From Oscillospiraceae bacterium (lineage in GTDB: Bacteria > Bacillota > Clostridia > Oscillospirales > WRJC01): a stretch of DNA of 64,000 bases. Position numbers and translations under genes: made by a program. Positions 17,461 to 26,343 of this stretch are shown here, piece after piece. Where the stretch lies: NCBI GenBank assembly GCA_009783265.1, contig WRHM01000010.1, forward strand, positions 1 to 64,000, given 5' to 3'. The notes beneath the pieces are model-generated. The model saw only the letters and a program-made list of their open reading frames with translations, made no database searches and was not told the DNA's origin. Within the stretch, counting starts at the first letter, position 1. Each line of letters begins with the position of its first letter.

Positions 17461-17536
17461 AATAATTTATCACTTCCTCAAAATATTAAAATATTATAGT
17501 ATAATTAACGCATGTCTCAGGTTTTTATTCTTTATT

Positions 17537-18772
17537 TTATATTACACCGTATTTTTTTCTTTTTTTTGAACTTTTTTCGAACAAATAAAATATAATTGCG
17601 CTTATGATAACAACAAGACAAGCCGCAAGCGAGATTATACAGTTAAAAATAAGCATTGCTTTATAAGTTTCAACTTCATTCAAAAAATTCGGATAAGCAT
17701 AATACGGGAAATCTCCGGCAAAAGTTTCGCTTATTTCTGTAAGATTTATGATTTTAAACCAGCCAAACGTAATTATAGTTATTAATACAGATATTATACC
17801 ATGAATTATCTTTCCTGTAAAGTAGGGCTTAAAAGATAAATCAGTATCTTTTAATATATACATGATCTGAAAATGCACCGAAATTCCCGCCCATGATAAA
17901 ATTATTGACGCTAACAGCAATTTATAACAAACGGGTATATTAAAATTTACAAGAGAATATATCCCTGAACTTATCTCAAAAGTTCCTGAGATTATAATTT
18001 TTGAAAGTCCGGCAAAAATCCCGTGTTTTTCCGGATTTAGCATATCCGTAAGAAACGGCGTTAATTTTAAATATTCAAACATGACATTTGTGACAATAAA
18101 AAAAAACAAAACCGTTCCGCAAATATTTAATATCCCGCTGACAGATTCCGAAATTATTTCCGTTAAATTTATTTTATTTTTTGCTGTTGATTTATCCATA
18201 GGACCGACCGCAAAGTTCGCCTCTGCGGATTTTGATTTAAACATAAATTTTATGATAATCCCGGTAAAAACCGCCGCAATCAACTGAATGCAAAACAGAT
18301 AAAATCCTGTTTTAAAACTTCCGAATACAGATATACCCACCGCAGATACGGCAAATGAAATACTGCAATTATTACAAAACGCAAGAGTCCTTTCCGCTTC
18401 GTTTTTATTTATATCGCATTTATTTTTATTTTTATTATTTGCGAAATATATTTCTCTGACGGTTTTCGCGCCTATCGGAAAACCCAAAATTCCGCCTATA
18501 AAAAAAGCGTTCGCGTATTCTCCCGAAACCCCGAATAAAAATCTTGCCGGTTTATTTAAAATTTTTCCCATAAACACAAAAGCCGAAGAGTTTATAAATA
18601 CTTTTGAAAACATCAAAAACGGGAAAATTACCGGAATTATCACAAAATAACATAAATCCAGCCCTTTAAATACAATATCCGCCGATGATCCCGGATATTT
18701 TATTATATAAACCATAAAAATTATAATAATTCCCGAAAATAAAAATTTATTTATTTTTTTTATTTTATTCAT
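17537..18772 (-). CDS. ylbJ: Sporulation integral membrane protein YlbJ-like
   Basis: A 411-residue polytopic membrane protein with roughly eight to ten hydrophobic segments and the nucleoside-recognition (Gate) domain feel: FGVSGEYANAFFIGGILGFPIGAKTV, then FCNNCSISFAVSAVG. YlbJ is a forespore protein needed for spore cortex formation in Bacillus subtilis. The adjacent divergent yqfC-yqfD supports a sporulation role. Size and motif spacing fit the family. Confidence 0.85.
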   Translation of the reverse strand: MNKIKKINKFLFSGIIIIFMVYIIKYPGSSADIVFKGLDLCYFVIIPVIFPFLMFSKVFINSSAFVFMGKILNKPARFLFGVSGEYANAFFIGGILGFPIGAKTVREIYFANNKNKNKCDINKNEAERTLAFCNNCSISFAVSAVGISVFGSFKTGFYLFCIQLIAAVFTGIIIKFMFKSKSAEANFAVGPMDKSTAKNKINLTEIISESVSGILNICGTVLFFFIVTNVMFEYLKLTPFLTDMLNPEKHGIFAGLSKIIISGTFEISSGIYSLVNFNIPVCYKLLLASIILSWAGISVHFQIMYILKDTDLSFKPYFTGKIIHGIISVLITIITFGWFKIINLTEISETFAGDFPYYAYPNFLNEVETYKAMLIFNCIISLAACLVVIISAIIFYLFEKSSKKRKKYGVI

Positions 18773-18888
18773 CAGTATATCTCCGTAAATTTATGTTATA
18801 TAATCAATACTATTGTACTTTTATCAAAAATATTCGCATAAGTTTTATATTAGAATATTTTGAAAAAATTTAATTCGGAGGCGGTATT

Positions 18889-19206
18889 ATGAAAATATTA
18901 AAAAGCGAAAATAAAGATATATCCGGTATAACTGCAGACAAAAAATATAAAACCGACAGACTCGCCGAAGCCCTGTCTTTTCCGCAGGGGACTTTTAAAA
19001 ATTTCCCCACTATTCAAATCAGGGGAAACCGTGAAATAACGATCGACGGCTGCACGGGCCTTTTATCTTACGAAGAAGAAAACATACTTCTCGAGACAAA
19101 ATACTGCCGTATAAATATCAACGGCAGAACGCTGACTTTAAGCAATCTTACCAAAAGCGTCCTCGCAATCAGGGGATTTATAAAAAACGTAGAATTTACG
19201 ATGTGA
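18889..19206 (+). CDS. yqfC: Sporulation protein YqfC
   Basis: A 105-residue protein of the YabP/YqfC family. The central IQIRGNREITIDGCTGLLSY and the C-terminal LTLSNLTKSVLAIRGFIKNVEF carry the family's beta-rich core. In Bacillus subtilis yqfC is a mother-cell (sigma-E) gene upstream of yqfD and phoH, the same order as here. A GGAGGCGG site precedes the ATG by 6 bp. Confidence 0.9.
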   Translation: MKILKSENKDISGITADKKYKTDRLAEALSFPQGTFKNFPTIQIRGNREITIDGCTGLLSYEEENILLETKYCRININGRTLTLSNLTKSVLAIRGFIKNVEFTM

Positions 19207-19282
19207 TATGATGTGATTTACTTTATTTAATAAAAAAAGTTCATAATAAAATTTTTAGATTTTTAGACAGGAGCAAAAATAT

Positions 19283-20500
19283 ATGTTTTTTATAAAATTA
19301 TATCATTTTATATTCGGATATGTCACTGTAAAAATAACAGGAGCGAAACCCGAAAAATTTATAAATATGCTTATTAACCTGCGTATAAAATTCTGGGGAT
19401 TAAAAAAAATATCAAGCGCAAATATTTCTGAATTGCAGGCAAAAATACCGTCGAGATACGCCAAAAAATTTATCTTTGACGAAATAGCAAATAAAACTCA
19501 TGCAGATTATGCTATAGTTTTGCAAAAAGGCATCAGATTTTTTATCGAGCGCAGAAAACACAGGTTTGGGATTTATACCGGGGCAATTATCGGCATTTTG
19601 CTTATATATTTTTCAACGTTTTTTATATGGGAAGTAAAAATCGCAAAATCTGACTACACTAATAACAGCGAAATAATTGAACTTCTCGAAAAATTAGGCT
19701 GTAAGACCGGAGTTTGGAAAAAAAGCCTTGATATAATCGAAATACAAAACAGGGCCGTTTTAGCCTCAGATGGGAAAATTTCATGGTTAGCCGTAAATAT
19801 AAAAGGCACAGTCGCAAATATCGAAATCAAAAAAACAGAGCCATCGGCTGAAATAATCGACACGAAAACCCCTGCGAATATTATTGCGTCAAAATCCGGA
19901 AAAATAACTTATATAGATACTTATGACGGTCAGCAAACAGTAAAAAAAGACGATACTATATTAAAAGGCGATTTATTAATAAGCGGAGCGGTGGATTCTG
20001 AAATGCTGGGGGTTGTTATAAAACACGCCTCAGGTAAAATCTTAGCCGAAACGACAAGAATAATAGAAGTAATTATCCCGCTTGATTCAACCGAAAAATA
20101 TTACACGGGAAATATAATAAATAAAAACAGCCTGAATATTTTCGGGAAAAATATAAATTTATATATTAAAAGCAATGTTCCAATTAAAAAATATGATAAA
20201 ACAAAAGAGACAAAAAATATTGTTTTATTTAATCAAGTTATATTGCCTGTTAAAATCACAACGGCTAATTACAGTGAATTTACAGAAAAAAATATAAAAT
20301 TAACTGAAAATTCCGCAAAAGATATTGCAATTTCTAAAATAAACTGTATAATAGATAATAGATTTGGCGGCGATGAAAACATCGTCGAGATAAAATCGCG
20401 AAATTATGAGGGAGAAATTTACGATGGTTATTATTATATGAAATGCACTGTGGATTGCGTAGAAAACATAGCGAAAGAAATGCCTTTTGAGGCACATTGA
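19283..20500 (+). CDS. yqfD: Sporulation protein YqfD
   Basis: A 405-residue membrane protein (YqfD/stage IV sporulation family). A cytoplasmic N-terminal domain precedes one transmembrane helix around residues 97-115 (GAIIGILLIYFSTFFIWEV), followed by an extracytoplasmic domain with the expected 'LGCKTGVWKKS' and VNIKGTVANIEI segments. YqfD is made in the mother cell under sigma-E and is linked to SpoIVA/engulfment functions in Bacillus. Its 3' end lies 20 bp before a palindromic repeat. Confidence 0.9.
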   Translation: MFFIKLYHFIFGYVTVKITGAKPEKFINMLINLRIKFWGLKKISSANISELQAKIPSRYAKKFIFDEIANKTHADYAIVLQKGIRFFIERRKHRFGIYTGAIIGILLIYFSTFFIWEVKIAKSDYTNNSEIIELLEKLGCKTGVWKKSLDIIEIQNRAVLASDGKISWLAVNIKGTVANIEIKKTEPSAEIIDTKTPANIIASKSGKITYIDTYDGQQTVKKDDTILKGDLLISGAVDSEMLGVVIKHASGKILAETTRIIEVIIPLDSTEKYYTGNIINKNSLNIFGKNINLYIKSNVPIKKYDKTKETKNIVLFNQVILPVKITTANYSEFTEKNIKLTENSAKDIAISKINCIIDNRFGGDENIVEIKSRNYEGEIYDGYYYMKCTVDCVENIAKEMPFEAH

Positions 20501-20519
20501 ATTAATTAAAACTACTCCA

Positions 20520-20576
20520 TGTCATTCTGAACGAAGCGAAGAATCTTCAAGCCCTTTCGCTATGCTCAGGGTGACA
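20520..20576. repeat. CATTCTGA-type dispersed palindrome
   Basis: TGTCATTCTGAACGAAGCGA starts a 57-bp imperfect palindrome ending TATGCTCAGGGTGACA. The same element, often read as the peptide HSERSEES, is scattered in many bacterial genomes. Here it separates yqfD from phoH. The GGGGGAAGG just after it may serve as the phoH ribosome-binding site. Confidence 0.75.
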
Positions 20577-20606
20577 AAACGGGGGGAAGGCGGATTAAAA
20601 TTATTT

Positions 20607-21635
20607 ATGACGGAAAAATATATAGATATAAAATATCCCGATAAAATTTCTTATCTTTTCGGGGAACTTGACTGCAATATAACGTCGATAGAAAACGAGT
20701 TTGACGTAAAAATCTCAAATCAGGACGGCGGGAAAATAAAAATTTCGGGAGAAATCGAAGAAAACATAAAAAAAACATCTGACACTATAGATTATCTCAT
20801 GAATCTGCTAAACTTTAACGAGACTCTGACAGAACAGAATATAAATTACGCGATGGCGATGATAAACGACGGGAAAAAGAGCGAGCTTTCAGGTCTGGAT
20901 TTAAACGACTGCGTATGCATAACGTCGCGCGGCAAGCCCATTAAAGCTAAAACAATCGGACAGAAAAGCTATATCGAGGCAATAAAGAAAAATACGATTG
21001 TTTTTGGGGTCGGTCCTGCGGGAACAGGCAAGACTTTTCTTGCGGTCGCTATGGCTGTGTCGGCTTTAAAAACTAAAAAAGTCAACAAGATTATTTTAAC
21101 GCGTCCGGCAGTCGAAGCCGGAGAAAAACTCGGGTTTCTTCCCGGCGATCTGCAAAATAAAATAGACCCGTATCTCCGGCCGTTATATGACGCGTTATAT
21201 GAAATGCTGAGTTATGAAGGCTATCAGAAATACGCCGAGCGCAATATAATAGAAATCGCGCCGCTGGCTTATATGCGCGGACGCACGCTCGACGATTCTT
21301 TTGTTATATTGGACGAGGCACAGAATACTACGCCGGCACAAATGAAAATGTTTTTGACGCGTTTAGGATTTAACTCAAAAGCGATAGTCACGGGAGATAT
21401 AACTCAGATAGATTTGCCAAGAGACACAAAGAGCGGTCTTGTCGAAGCCGTGAAGATTTTAAAGAACATAGACGATATAAACGTGCATTTTTTCAGCGAA
21501 AGAGATGTTGTGCGCCACAAACTCGTGCAAAAGATTATTTTGGCGTATGAAAAATACGAAAATACTAAAAAGCCCGCATTTTCTTCAAATACAAATCCGG
21601 GTACAAATCAACGAAGATTTTTTGTAAAAAAATAG
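20607..21635 (+). CDS. phoH: PhoH family ATPase
   Basis: A 342-residue P-loop ATPase of the PhoH/PhoL family, linked to RNA metabolism and conserved next to the yqfC-yqfD-ybeY block. Walker A is GPAGTGKT (136-143) and Walker B FVILDEAQN; the GDITQIDLPR segment follows. I start at the ATG at 20607 (MTEKYIDIKYP): the frame extends 40 codons upstream, but those codons translate the HSERSEES palindrome and are not part of the family. A terminator follows. Confidence 0.9.
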   Translation: MTEKYIDIKYPDKISYLFGELDCNITSIENEFDVKISNQDGGKIKISGEIEENIKKTSDTIDYLMNLLNFNETLTEQNINYAMAMINDGKKSELSGLDLNDCVCITSRGKPIKAKTIGQKSYIEAIKKNTIVFGVGPAGTGKTFLAVAMAVSALKTKKVNKIILTRPAVEAGEKLGFLPGDLQNKIDPYLRPLYDALYEMLSYEGYQKYAERNIIEIAPLAYMRGRTLDDSFVILDEAQNTTPAQMKMFLTRLGFNSKAIVTGDITQIDLPRDTKSGLVEAVKILKNIDDINVHFFSERDVVRHKLVQKIILAYEKYENTKKPAFSSNTNPGTNQRRFFVKK

Positions 21636-21657
21636 CAAAAAATATCACGCATTATAC

Positions 21658-21690
21658 AAAAGAGGTGTGCGAATTGCACACCTCTTTTAA
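21658..21690 (+). terminator. Strong terminator after phoH
   Basis: AAAAGAGGTGTGC and GCACACCTCTTTT form a perfect 13-bp stem around GAATT, ending in TTTTAATT. It closes the yqfC-yqfD-phoH operon and lies tail-to-tail with the radical SAM gene. Confidence 0.9.
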
Positions 21691-21726
21691 TTATAGATAT
21701 AATAGAAATTTTTATTTGATACGCCC

Positions 21727-22659
21727 CTACGATTTCAAACGCTTGGCTACAGCGTTACATAAATCCCAACAAGCCTCGCAATATTCAGATGTATCAATTA
21801 TAACGCCCTGCGTTTTTGCATAGTCCAGCAACCCGGCAATGCCGCCTTGAATCAGCGCAAGCATAGCCTCATTCTCGTAAGGATTATAGCGGGTAATTAT
21901 ATCCAATATGTCTTCTTTATAGATATTGCCGATTACAAAACCGCAAACCCCGACGTCGCCGTTTGGTTCGATAGAAACGCATGTTACATTCAGCGGCGCC
22001 GAACACGATTGATAACTGATTTGTTCCGGCTCAAAATACTCCCGAAAATATTTTGTTGCATTACCCGTAGGTCCAACGCTGTGTTTTCTGACCGGAATGG
22101 GTAAATCAGAAAATTTTTCGAGAATTTCTTTTGTTTTAATATTATACGGATTTTCGTGATCTTCGTTTACAAGCCATGACGTATGCAGGAAGGCATCGGG
22201 TATTTTCGCATCTATTACATCACGGACGAATTGATATACCGGCTCAACAGGGATAAATTCCTGATGAAACGCGTCGACAGAAATCGGCAAATGATTAACG
22301 CCCGCCTCAGCCAGCATTTTAGCGACACTCGCGCTCTTTTCAGCGTTGTTTGTAAAATATCCGTTTGTTATAACTTCGCGAGTTTCAATGCCGCACCCTG
22401 TCGCCGCTTTATGTATTGCGGCTGTCACTTCGGGATAATATAGCGGCTCGCCGCCAAAAGTCATAACTGATGTCACGTCAAACACAGACGCGAGTTTTTT
22501 TACTGCTTCAACAGCATAATCCGCAAGAACATGACGGTGTGAACCGGGCTTATTTATATTATCGCCCATCTGGCAGTGTTTGCATTTTCCGCCGCATTCC
22601 CACGTGACAATAAATTCGATTCTTTTAATGTCCATATATTTTGATAATTTTTCTTTCAT
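21727..22659 (-). CDS. Radical SAM protein with C-terminal Cys-rich (SPASM-like) region
   Basis: A 310-residue radical SAM enzyme. The [4Fe-4S] motif is Cys22-x3-Cys26-x2-Cys29 (ECGGKCKHCQ), followed by MTFGGEPLYYPE, the GGE element that contacts SAM. Further cysteines occur in SCSAPLNVTC, GVCGFVIGN and YCEACWDLC, as in auxiliary-cluster domains. Such proteins often modify peptides or remodel cofactors. The stop codon TAG lies in a CGTAGGGGCG sequence resembling the end of the dispersed repeats. The 5' leader contains a structured element and a tiny frame. Substrate unknown. Confidence 0.85.
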   Translation of the reverse strand: MKEKLSKYMDIKRIEFIVTWECGGKCKHCQMGDNINKPGSHRHVLADYAVEAVKKLASVFDVTSVMTFGGEPLYYPEVTAAIHKAATGCGIETREVITNGYFTNNAEKSASVAKMLAEAGVNHLPISVDAFHQEFIPVEPVYQFVRDVIDAKIPDAFLHTSWLVNEDHENPYNIKTKEILEKFSDLPIPVRKHSVGPTGNATKYFREYFEPEQISYQSCSAPLNVTCVSIEPNGDVGVCGFVIGNIYKEDILDIITRYNPYENEAMLALIQGGIAGLLDYAKTQGVIIDTSEYCEACWDLCNAVAKRLKS

Positions 22660-22713
22660 AAACTATACCTCTTTTCAAATTTAAAATTAAATTAATTTTT
22701 GTGTTTTGAAAAT

Positions 22714-22785
22714 CGGCGCAGTTACACTGACAACAAGTTTATTTAATCTCGATACAATCTGCTGCCAGATTTATTAACTGCACCG
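22714..22785 (-). ncRNA. Structured leader element upstream of the radical SAM gene
   Basis: On the minus strand CGGTGCAGTTA (22785-22775) pairs with TAACTGCGCCG (22724-22714) in an 11-bp helix with one G-U pair. Inside it a perfect 6-bp hairpin AATCTG-GCAG-CAGATT occupies 22771-22756. It sits within a leader of about 195 nt and could be a cis-regulatory RNA. It matches no riboswitch class that I can recognise. The 22660-22963 gap otherwise holds only the promoter and this leader. Confidence 0.45.
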
Positions 22786-22827
22786 AGGAGTTATGTCCAG
22801 TATATAAATATAAATATTTCTTCTCAA
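22774..22827 (-). CDS. Possible 17-residue leader peptide
   Basis: A TTG-initiated frame, 17 codons long, has an AAAGGG site 9 bp upstream and ends inside the structured element, within the arm of its closing stem. The product would be basic then hydrophobic with a C-terminal PRCS. It may be a translation-coupled leader peptide, a RiPP precursor for the radical SAM enzyme, or chance. Evidence is weak. Confidence 0.2.
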   Translation of the reverse strand: MRRNIYIYILDITPRCS

Positions 22828-22861
22828 AGTTTCACACCCTTTCTTCTAAAATAATATGATT

Positions 22862-22890
22862 ATTATATAGCAAAAAAATTATAAAAGCAA
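22862..22890 (-). promoter_or_regulatory. Promoter of the radical SAM gene
   Basis: TTGCTT (22890-22885) and TATAAT (22867-22862) on the minus strand are 17 bp apart. Transcription would begin near 22855, about 195 nt before the gene. Confidence 0.6.
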
Positions 22891-22963
22891 GTTAAAGTTT
22901 AATTTATAATCAAATTTTATTCATAAGATATAAATTTTTCGCTTAAATTATTTCCCTCTATTT

Positions 22964-23221
22964 CTATTTGTAATGATATTTGCATTGCGCTATATAAATA
23001 TTGTTCGATTGTATTTCATACACAAGCCTGTGTTCACCGTTTATATGTCTGCTCCAGTAACCCGATAATTCATGTTTGAGCGGTTCGGGTTTACCTATCC
23101 CCTCAAATGGATGCCGTTCTATATCTTTTAAAAGATCGTTTATTTTTTTAACTATTTTTTTGTCGTCCCTCTGCCAACCTAAATAATCGTCCCAGGCTTC
23201 GTCACTCCATATTTTTTTCAT
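22964..23221 (-). CDS. yoeB: YoeB-family mRNA interferase toxin
   Basis: An 85-residue toxin of the Txe/YoeB family that cuts mRNA in the ribosomal A site. The residues known from Escherichia coli YoeB are at the same positions: Glu46, Arg65, His83 and Tyr84, in the C-terminal KYHYK. It overlaps the antitoxin gene upstream by 20 bp, typical of translationally coupled modules. Active toxin is therefore likely. Confidence 0.93.
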   Translation of the reverse strand: MKKIWSDEAWDDYLGWQRDDKKIVKKINDLLKDIERHPFEGIGKPEPLKHELSGYWSRHINGEHRLVYEIQSNNIYIAQCKYHYK

Positions 23222-23480
23222 CGTCCACCTCTATAAGTTCATGTTCTGTTCCTTTACCCGAACGTAACTGCGCTATTGATTTAAGCAGTCGTTTATAATT
23301 AGCCTCATTGCTTCTTATATAAAGATTTTCAAGCAAATTGCTATATTCTTTTTCGGATATTAAAACTACATTTTCCTCATTGTCGCCACGAGTTATAATA
23401 ACCGGTTCAAAATTGTTTATAACTTTATCGCAGTATTCATTAAAATTTTTTCCGATTTTTGAATAATTAATCGCCGTCAT
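23202..23480 (-). CDS. yefM: YefM/Phd-family antitoxin
   Basis: A 92-residue antitoxin. The N-terminal Phd/YefM DNA-binding fold is seen in NEYCDKVINNFEPVIITR and NVVLISEKEYSNLLEN. The C-terminal 35 residues (YKRLLKSIAQLRSGK...) should wrap the YoeB toxin. A promoter with a 17-bp spacer precedes it and would be autoregulated by the complex. Confidence 0.9.
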   Translation of the reverse strand: MTAINYSKIGKNFNEYCDKVINNFEPVIITRGDNEENVVLISEKEYSNLLENLYIRSNEANYKRLLKSIAQLRSGKGTEHELIEVDDEKNME

Positions 23481-23502
23481 AAAATTATCACCTCTGCGTT
23501 TT

Positions 23503-23531
23503 ATTATAACATATTATTCATATAAAATCAA
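23503..23531 (-). promoter_or_regulatory. Promoter of the yefM-yoeB module
   Basis: TTGATT (23531-23526) and TATAAT (23508-23503), minus strand, 17 bp apart, just upstream of the antitoxin ribosome-binding site AGAGGTG. Confidence 0.65.
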
Positions 23532-23551
23532 CATAAAAATATAAAAGATTG

Positions 23552-24616
23552 TTACCCCAGCACAATTTCCCTGCCCTGCTCGGACGAATCATATAATGCC
23601 TGCATCATGCCGGTCGTTATGATAACCGTTTCGATATTTGACGGCAGTCTTTTCTTTGTTTTCACAGTATCTACAAAACTGTCGATTTCTTTCTGGAAGT
23701 AATCCCATTTGTCATATTCAAGCGTAATGCCTTTTAGTTTGCCGTCGTTTATTTTATATAACTCAAAATCCGCTCCGTATTGCAGTCTTATCCCCGCTTT
23801 TGTGCCGATAAAATCTATATATGTCTCGCTTACGCCTATATTTTGCGCCCATGCGCCGTTTAACGTTATAGTTGATCCTGCGGTGCGTATAAATCCCGTT
23901 ATAAAATCGTCAACATCATATATGCCGTCAAGATTTTTCGTGTTTTCCGCCCACATATCAGTATATTCATATTCTTTCATATTTTTCGCAAGCTTACAGA
24001 AGCCTTTGCCGCTGACTGTCTTGATTGCGGGATCGCTAAGGCAATACATGACTATATCGAGATAATGCACGCCCCAGTCGATAAGAACTCCGCCGCCCGC
24101 TATTTCCTTGGTAGTAAACGCGCCGCCAAGCCCCGGAATCGATCGCTGTGCCCTGAAACTCACGTAGACATGATATATCTCGCCAAGTTCGCCGTTGTCT
24201 ATAAGCTCTTTGATTTTATTTACCCCGGCGTTAAATCTGTTCACTACGCCTATTGAAAGCATATTGCCTGTTTTTTCCTGTGCTTCGAGCATTGTTTTTG
24301 CTTCGGCATAAATTCTTGCAGGCGGTTTTTCGCATAATACTTGCTTGCCAGCGTTTAACGCGTCTATCGAAATCTGCGCGTGAACGTTATTTGGCGTGCA
24401 TACGGATATAGCGTCAACTTCGGGGTCGTTTATCGCGTCATGGTAGTCAATTATCGCTTTGCCGCATTTGTATTGCTTAACGGCATTTTCGGCTCTTTCC
24501 GGAATAATATCGCAGAAATATAATATTTCGGCGTTTGCGTTATTTATATATGACGGGATATGCGCGGCGTTCGCGATTGTTCCGCAGCCGATGACTGCTA
24601 CTTTTATTTTAGACAT
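23552..24616 (-). CDS. Gfo/Idh/MocA family oxidoreductase
   Basis: A 354-residue NAD(P)-dependent oxidoreductase. The Rossmann motif VIGCGTIANAAHIPSY is at the N-terminus and the signature CEKPPA, with the catalytic-site Lys, near residue 95. The GGGVLIDWGVHYLDI segment carries the usual second-domain motif. Members act on sugars, inositols or related polyols; the substrate is not clear. It appears monocistronic, next to the divergent spore coat genes. Confidence 0.9.
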   Translation of the reverse strand: MSKIKVAVIGCGTIANAAHIPSYINNANAEILYFCDIIPERAENAVKQYKCGKAIIDYHDAINDPEVDAISVCTPNNVHAQISIDALNAGKQVLCEKPPARIYAEAKTMLEAQEKTGNMLSIGVVNRFNAGVNKIKELIDNGELGEIYHVYVSFRAQRSIPGLGGAFTTKEIAGGGVLIDWGVHYLDIVMYCLSDPAIKTVSGKGFCKLAKNMKEYEYTDMWAENTKNLDGIYDVDDFITGFIRTAGSTITLNGAWAQNIGVSETYIDFIGTKAGIRLQYGADFELYKINDGKLKGITLEYDKWDYFQKEIDSFVDTVKTKKRLPSNIETVIITTGMMQALYDSSEQGREIVLG

Positions 24617-24794
24617 TTAAAAAATACCTCCGGTTTTTTATTTTAAAATTTTTTTTGATTTTAATTATTTGTTTGAACTGGAATATGTTTTGCAGCATAT
24701 TAAAAATATTATAGGGCAAAATATAATCAGACAATTTTAATTTTTTATTTAGAGTTTATTAAGATAAAATCACAGAGTCCGGGAGGTTAAAGTT

Positions 24795-24980
24795 ATGGCT
24801 TCATTAACTTCAAAAGAGCTTACGGCTCTTGAAGATCAGCTCGCAATGGAACAGAATATTATAAGCAAATACAGAATGTATTCTCAAACCGCAGTGGACA
24901 GCGAAATCAAAGATAAATGCAACTGTATCGCAAATAAACACCAGAAGCATTACGATACGCTGATTTCCCAGCTGCAATGA
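24795..24980 (+). CDS. Small spore coat protein (CotF-like, N-terminal half type)
   Basis: A 61-residue helical protein: SLTSKELTALEDQLAMEQNI, then KHQKHYDTLISQL. Pairs of small CotF-related proteins (about 60 and 90 residues) encoded in tandem are common in Clostridia and correspond to spore coat or ferritin-like helical proteins. GGGAGG precedes the ATG. Here it lies 49 bp upstream of its likely partner. Confidence 0.75.
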   Translation: MASLTSKELTALEDQLAMEQNIISKYRMYSQTAVDSEIKDKCNCIANKHQKHYDTLISQLQ

Positions 24981-25029
24981 TAATTGATGATAAGATAATA
25001 ATATAGTCGGAGACGGAGGAGAAGCAGGA

Positions 25030-25296
25030 ATGAACAGCATAAACACGATGTTTTCAGATAAAGAAAAATTGCAGGACGCACTTGCCTCGCAAAAATTTAT
25101 CACGGGAAACTACAACACATTTACAAACGAATGCGTAACGCCCGAAGTCCGCGGAGTTTTTATGTCTATACTCAAAGACGAGCACGATATACAAAACGAA
25201 GTTTTCACAGAGATTCAAAAACGCGGATGGTATCAGGTCCAGCCGGCTGAACAACAAAAAATCCAGCAGGTCAAAACAAAATTCGGCGTACAATAA
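25030..25296 (+). CDS. Spore coat protein, CotF family
   Basis: An 88-residue protein with the CotF signature: FSDKEKLQDALASQKFITGNYN, then MSILKDEHDIQNEVFTEIQKRGWY. CotF is an abundant coat protein of Bacillus spores. The gene follows a small CotF-like gene with a GGAGGAG site. Probably expressed in the mother cell late in sporulation. Confidence 0.9.
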   Translation: MNSINTMFSDKEKLQDALASQKFITGNYNTFTNECVTPEVRGVFMSILKDEHDIQNEVFTEIQKRGWYQVQPAEQQKIQQVKTKFGVQ

Positions 25297-25433
25297 TTTA
25301 ATTTATTATAGTATTATAATTAAAATAAACGGCGTAATAAATTTTTAAAAGTTCTTGAGCTTAATCAAAATTGTGTTAATAATAATTAATCTATACGCCG
25401 TGGGATATAAATTAAATTTAACTTTCAAGTAAG

Positions 25434-25480
25434 TCAGGAAAGGCTGTGCCGCATAAGGCGCGTCTTTCCTGATATTTTTA
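25434..25480 (+). terminator. Terminator after the spore coat genes
   Basis: TCAGGAAAG (25434-25442) pairs with CTTTCCTGA (25464-25472), with an inner GCCGCATAAGGC hairpin, followed by TATTTTTATTTTTTT. It may also serve the convergent hydrolase. An 8-bp inverted repeat (ACGGCGTA/TACGCCGT) spans 25329-25401 before it. Confidence 0.75.
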
Positions 25481-25491
25481 TTTTTTTGATT

Positions 25492-26316
25492 TTATTTGAA
25501 TAAAATCTCGTTGATCCATTTTATTGCCATGTCAATCCAGCGTGCGACATAGGGCATAATCATTTCGTCTTTTGGCGCAGTTTCTTCTGTTGCCAAAGAC
25601 AATCCGTGTTCGCCGTACGGGAATACATGCAGCTCAAACGGGATTTTATGCGCCGCCAGAGCTTCGCACATATAAAGCGCGTTTTCTACAGGCACGCCCT
25701 CGTCTTCGGCGGTATGCCATATAAACGCCGGGCATGTGTCATAATCGACATGCTTTTCAACAGAAAATCTGTCAAGTTCTTCCTGAGAAAGAGTTTTATC
25801 CTCAGTATCGGCAAGTTTTAGTATAGACCCCTGATGTCCTTTCGGGCCGGAAGTTATGACCGGGTAGCCGAGAATCATGCCGTCCGGTTTGATATACGAA
25901 TTTTTACAGCCCAAAGTTTTTGATATAATATCAAGTCTCCATAAAACGCCGATGCTCGCGGCAAGATGACCTCCCGCCGAAAACCCGCACACAATTATTT
26001 GATTTTCGTCTATATTCCATTCTTCTGCGTGATCTCTGATATATTTTATTGCCGCCGCCGCGTCTAATAATGGCGCGTAACCGACAGCTTCTTCTTTTAC
26101 TGAATATCTCAGAATAAACGCGTTCATTCCTGCGGCGAAAAACGCTTTTGCGACAGGTTCGGCCTCCCTGTCGGACGTGATCCAATAACCTCCGCCGGGC
26201 AAAACAAGCACGGCTTTTTTCTTGAAATTGCGCAATTCAGGCGAAATCTCAGAAACATAAGTCGTCAGCGTGATGTGCGGCCTTTCAGGGTAGAGAGAAA
26301 TTTTTTCGTAAATCAT
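25492..26316 (-). CDS. Alpha/beta hydrolase, BD-FAE/acetylesterase type
   Basis: A 274-residue cytoplasmic esterase. An LPGGGYW oxyanion motif lies at 39-45 and the nucleophile elbow GFSAGG gives Ser113; Asp is in WHTAEDEG and His in YGEHGLS. This group includes hemicellulose acetylesterases and bifunctional feruloyl esterases. No signal peptide is present, so it would deacetylate imported sugars. It lies just downstream of lnt on the same strand, 27 bp away. Confidence 0.85.
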   Translation of the reverse strand: MIYEKISLYPERPHITLTTYVSEISPELRNFKKKAVLVLPGGGYWITSDREAEPVAKAFFAAGMNAFILRYSVKEEAVGYAPLLDAAAAIKYIRDHAEEWNIDENQIIVCGFSAGGHLAASIGVLWRLDIISKTLGCKNSYIKPDGMILGYPVITSGPKGHQGSILKLADTEDKTLSQEELDRFSVEKHVDYDTCPAFIWHTAEDEGVPVENALYMCEALAAHKIPFELHVFPYGEHGLSLATEETAPKDEMIMPYVARWIDMAIKWINEILFK

Positions 26317-26343
26317 ATTTTTTTCCTCGATAAAATTAATATT

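Noticed and set aside
20487..20606. 40-codon N-terminal extension of PhoH
   Set aside because: It is a translation of the dispersed palindrome (HSERSEES) with no family similarity; the ATG at 20607 gives the canonical start.
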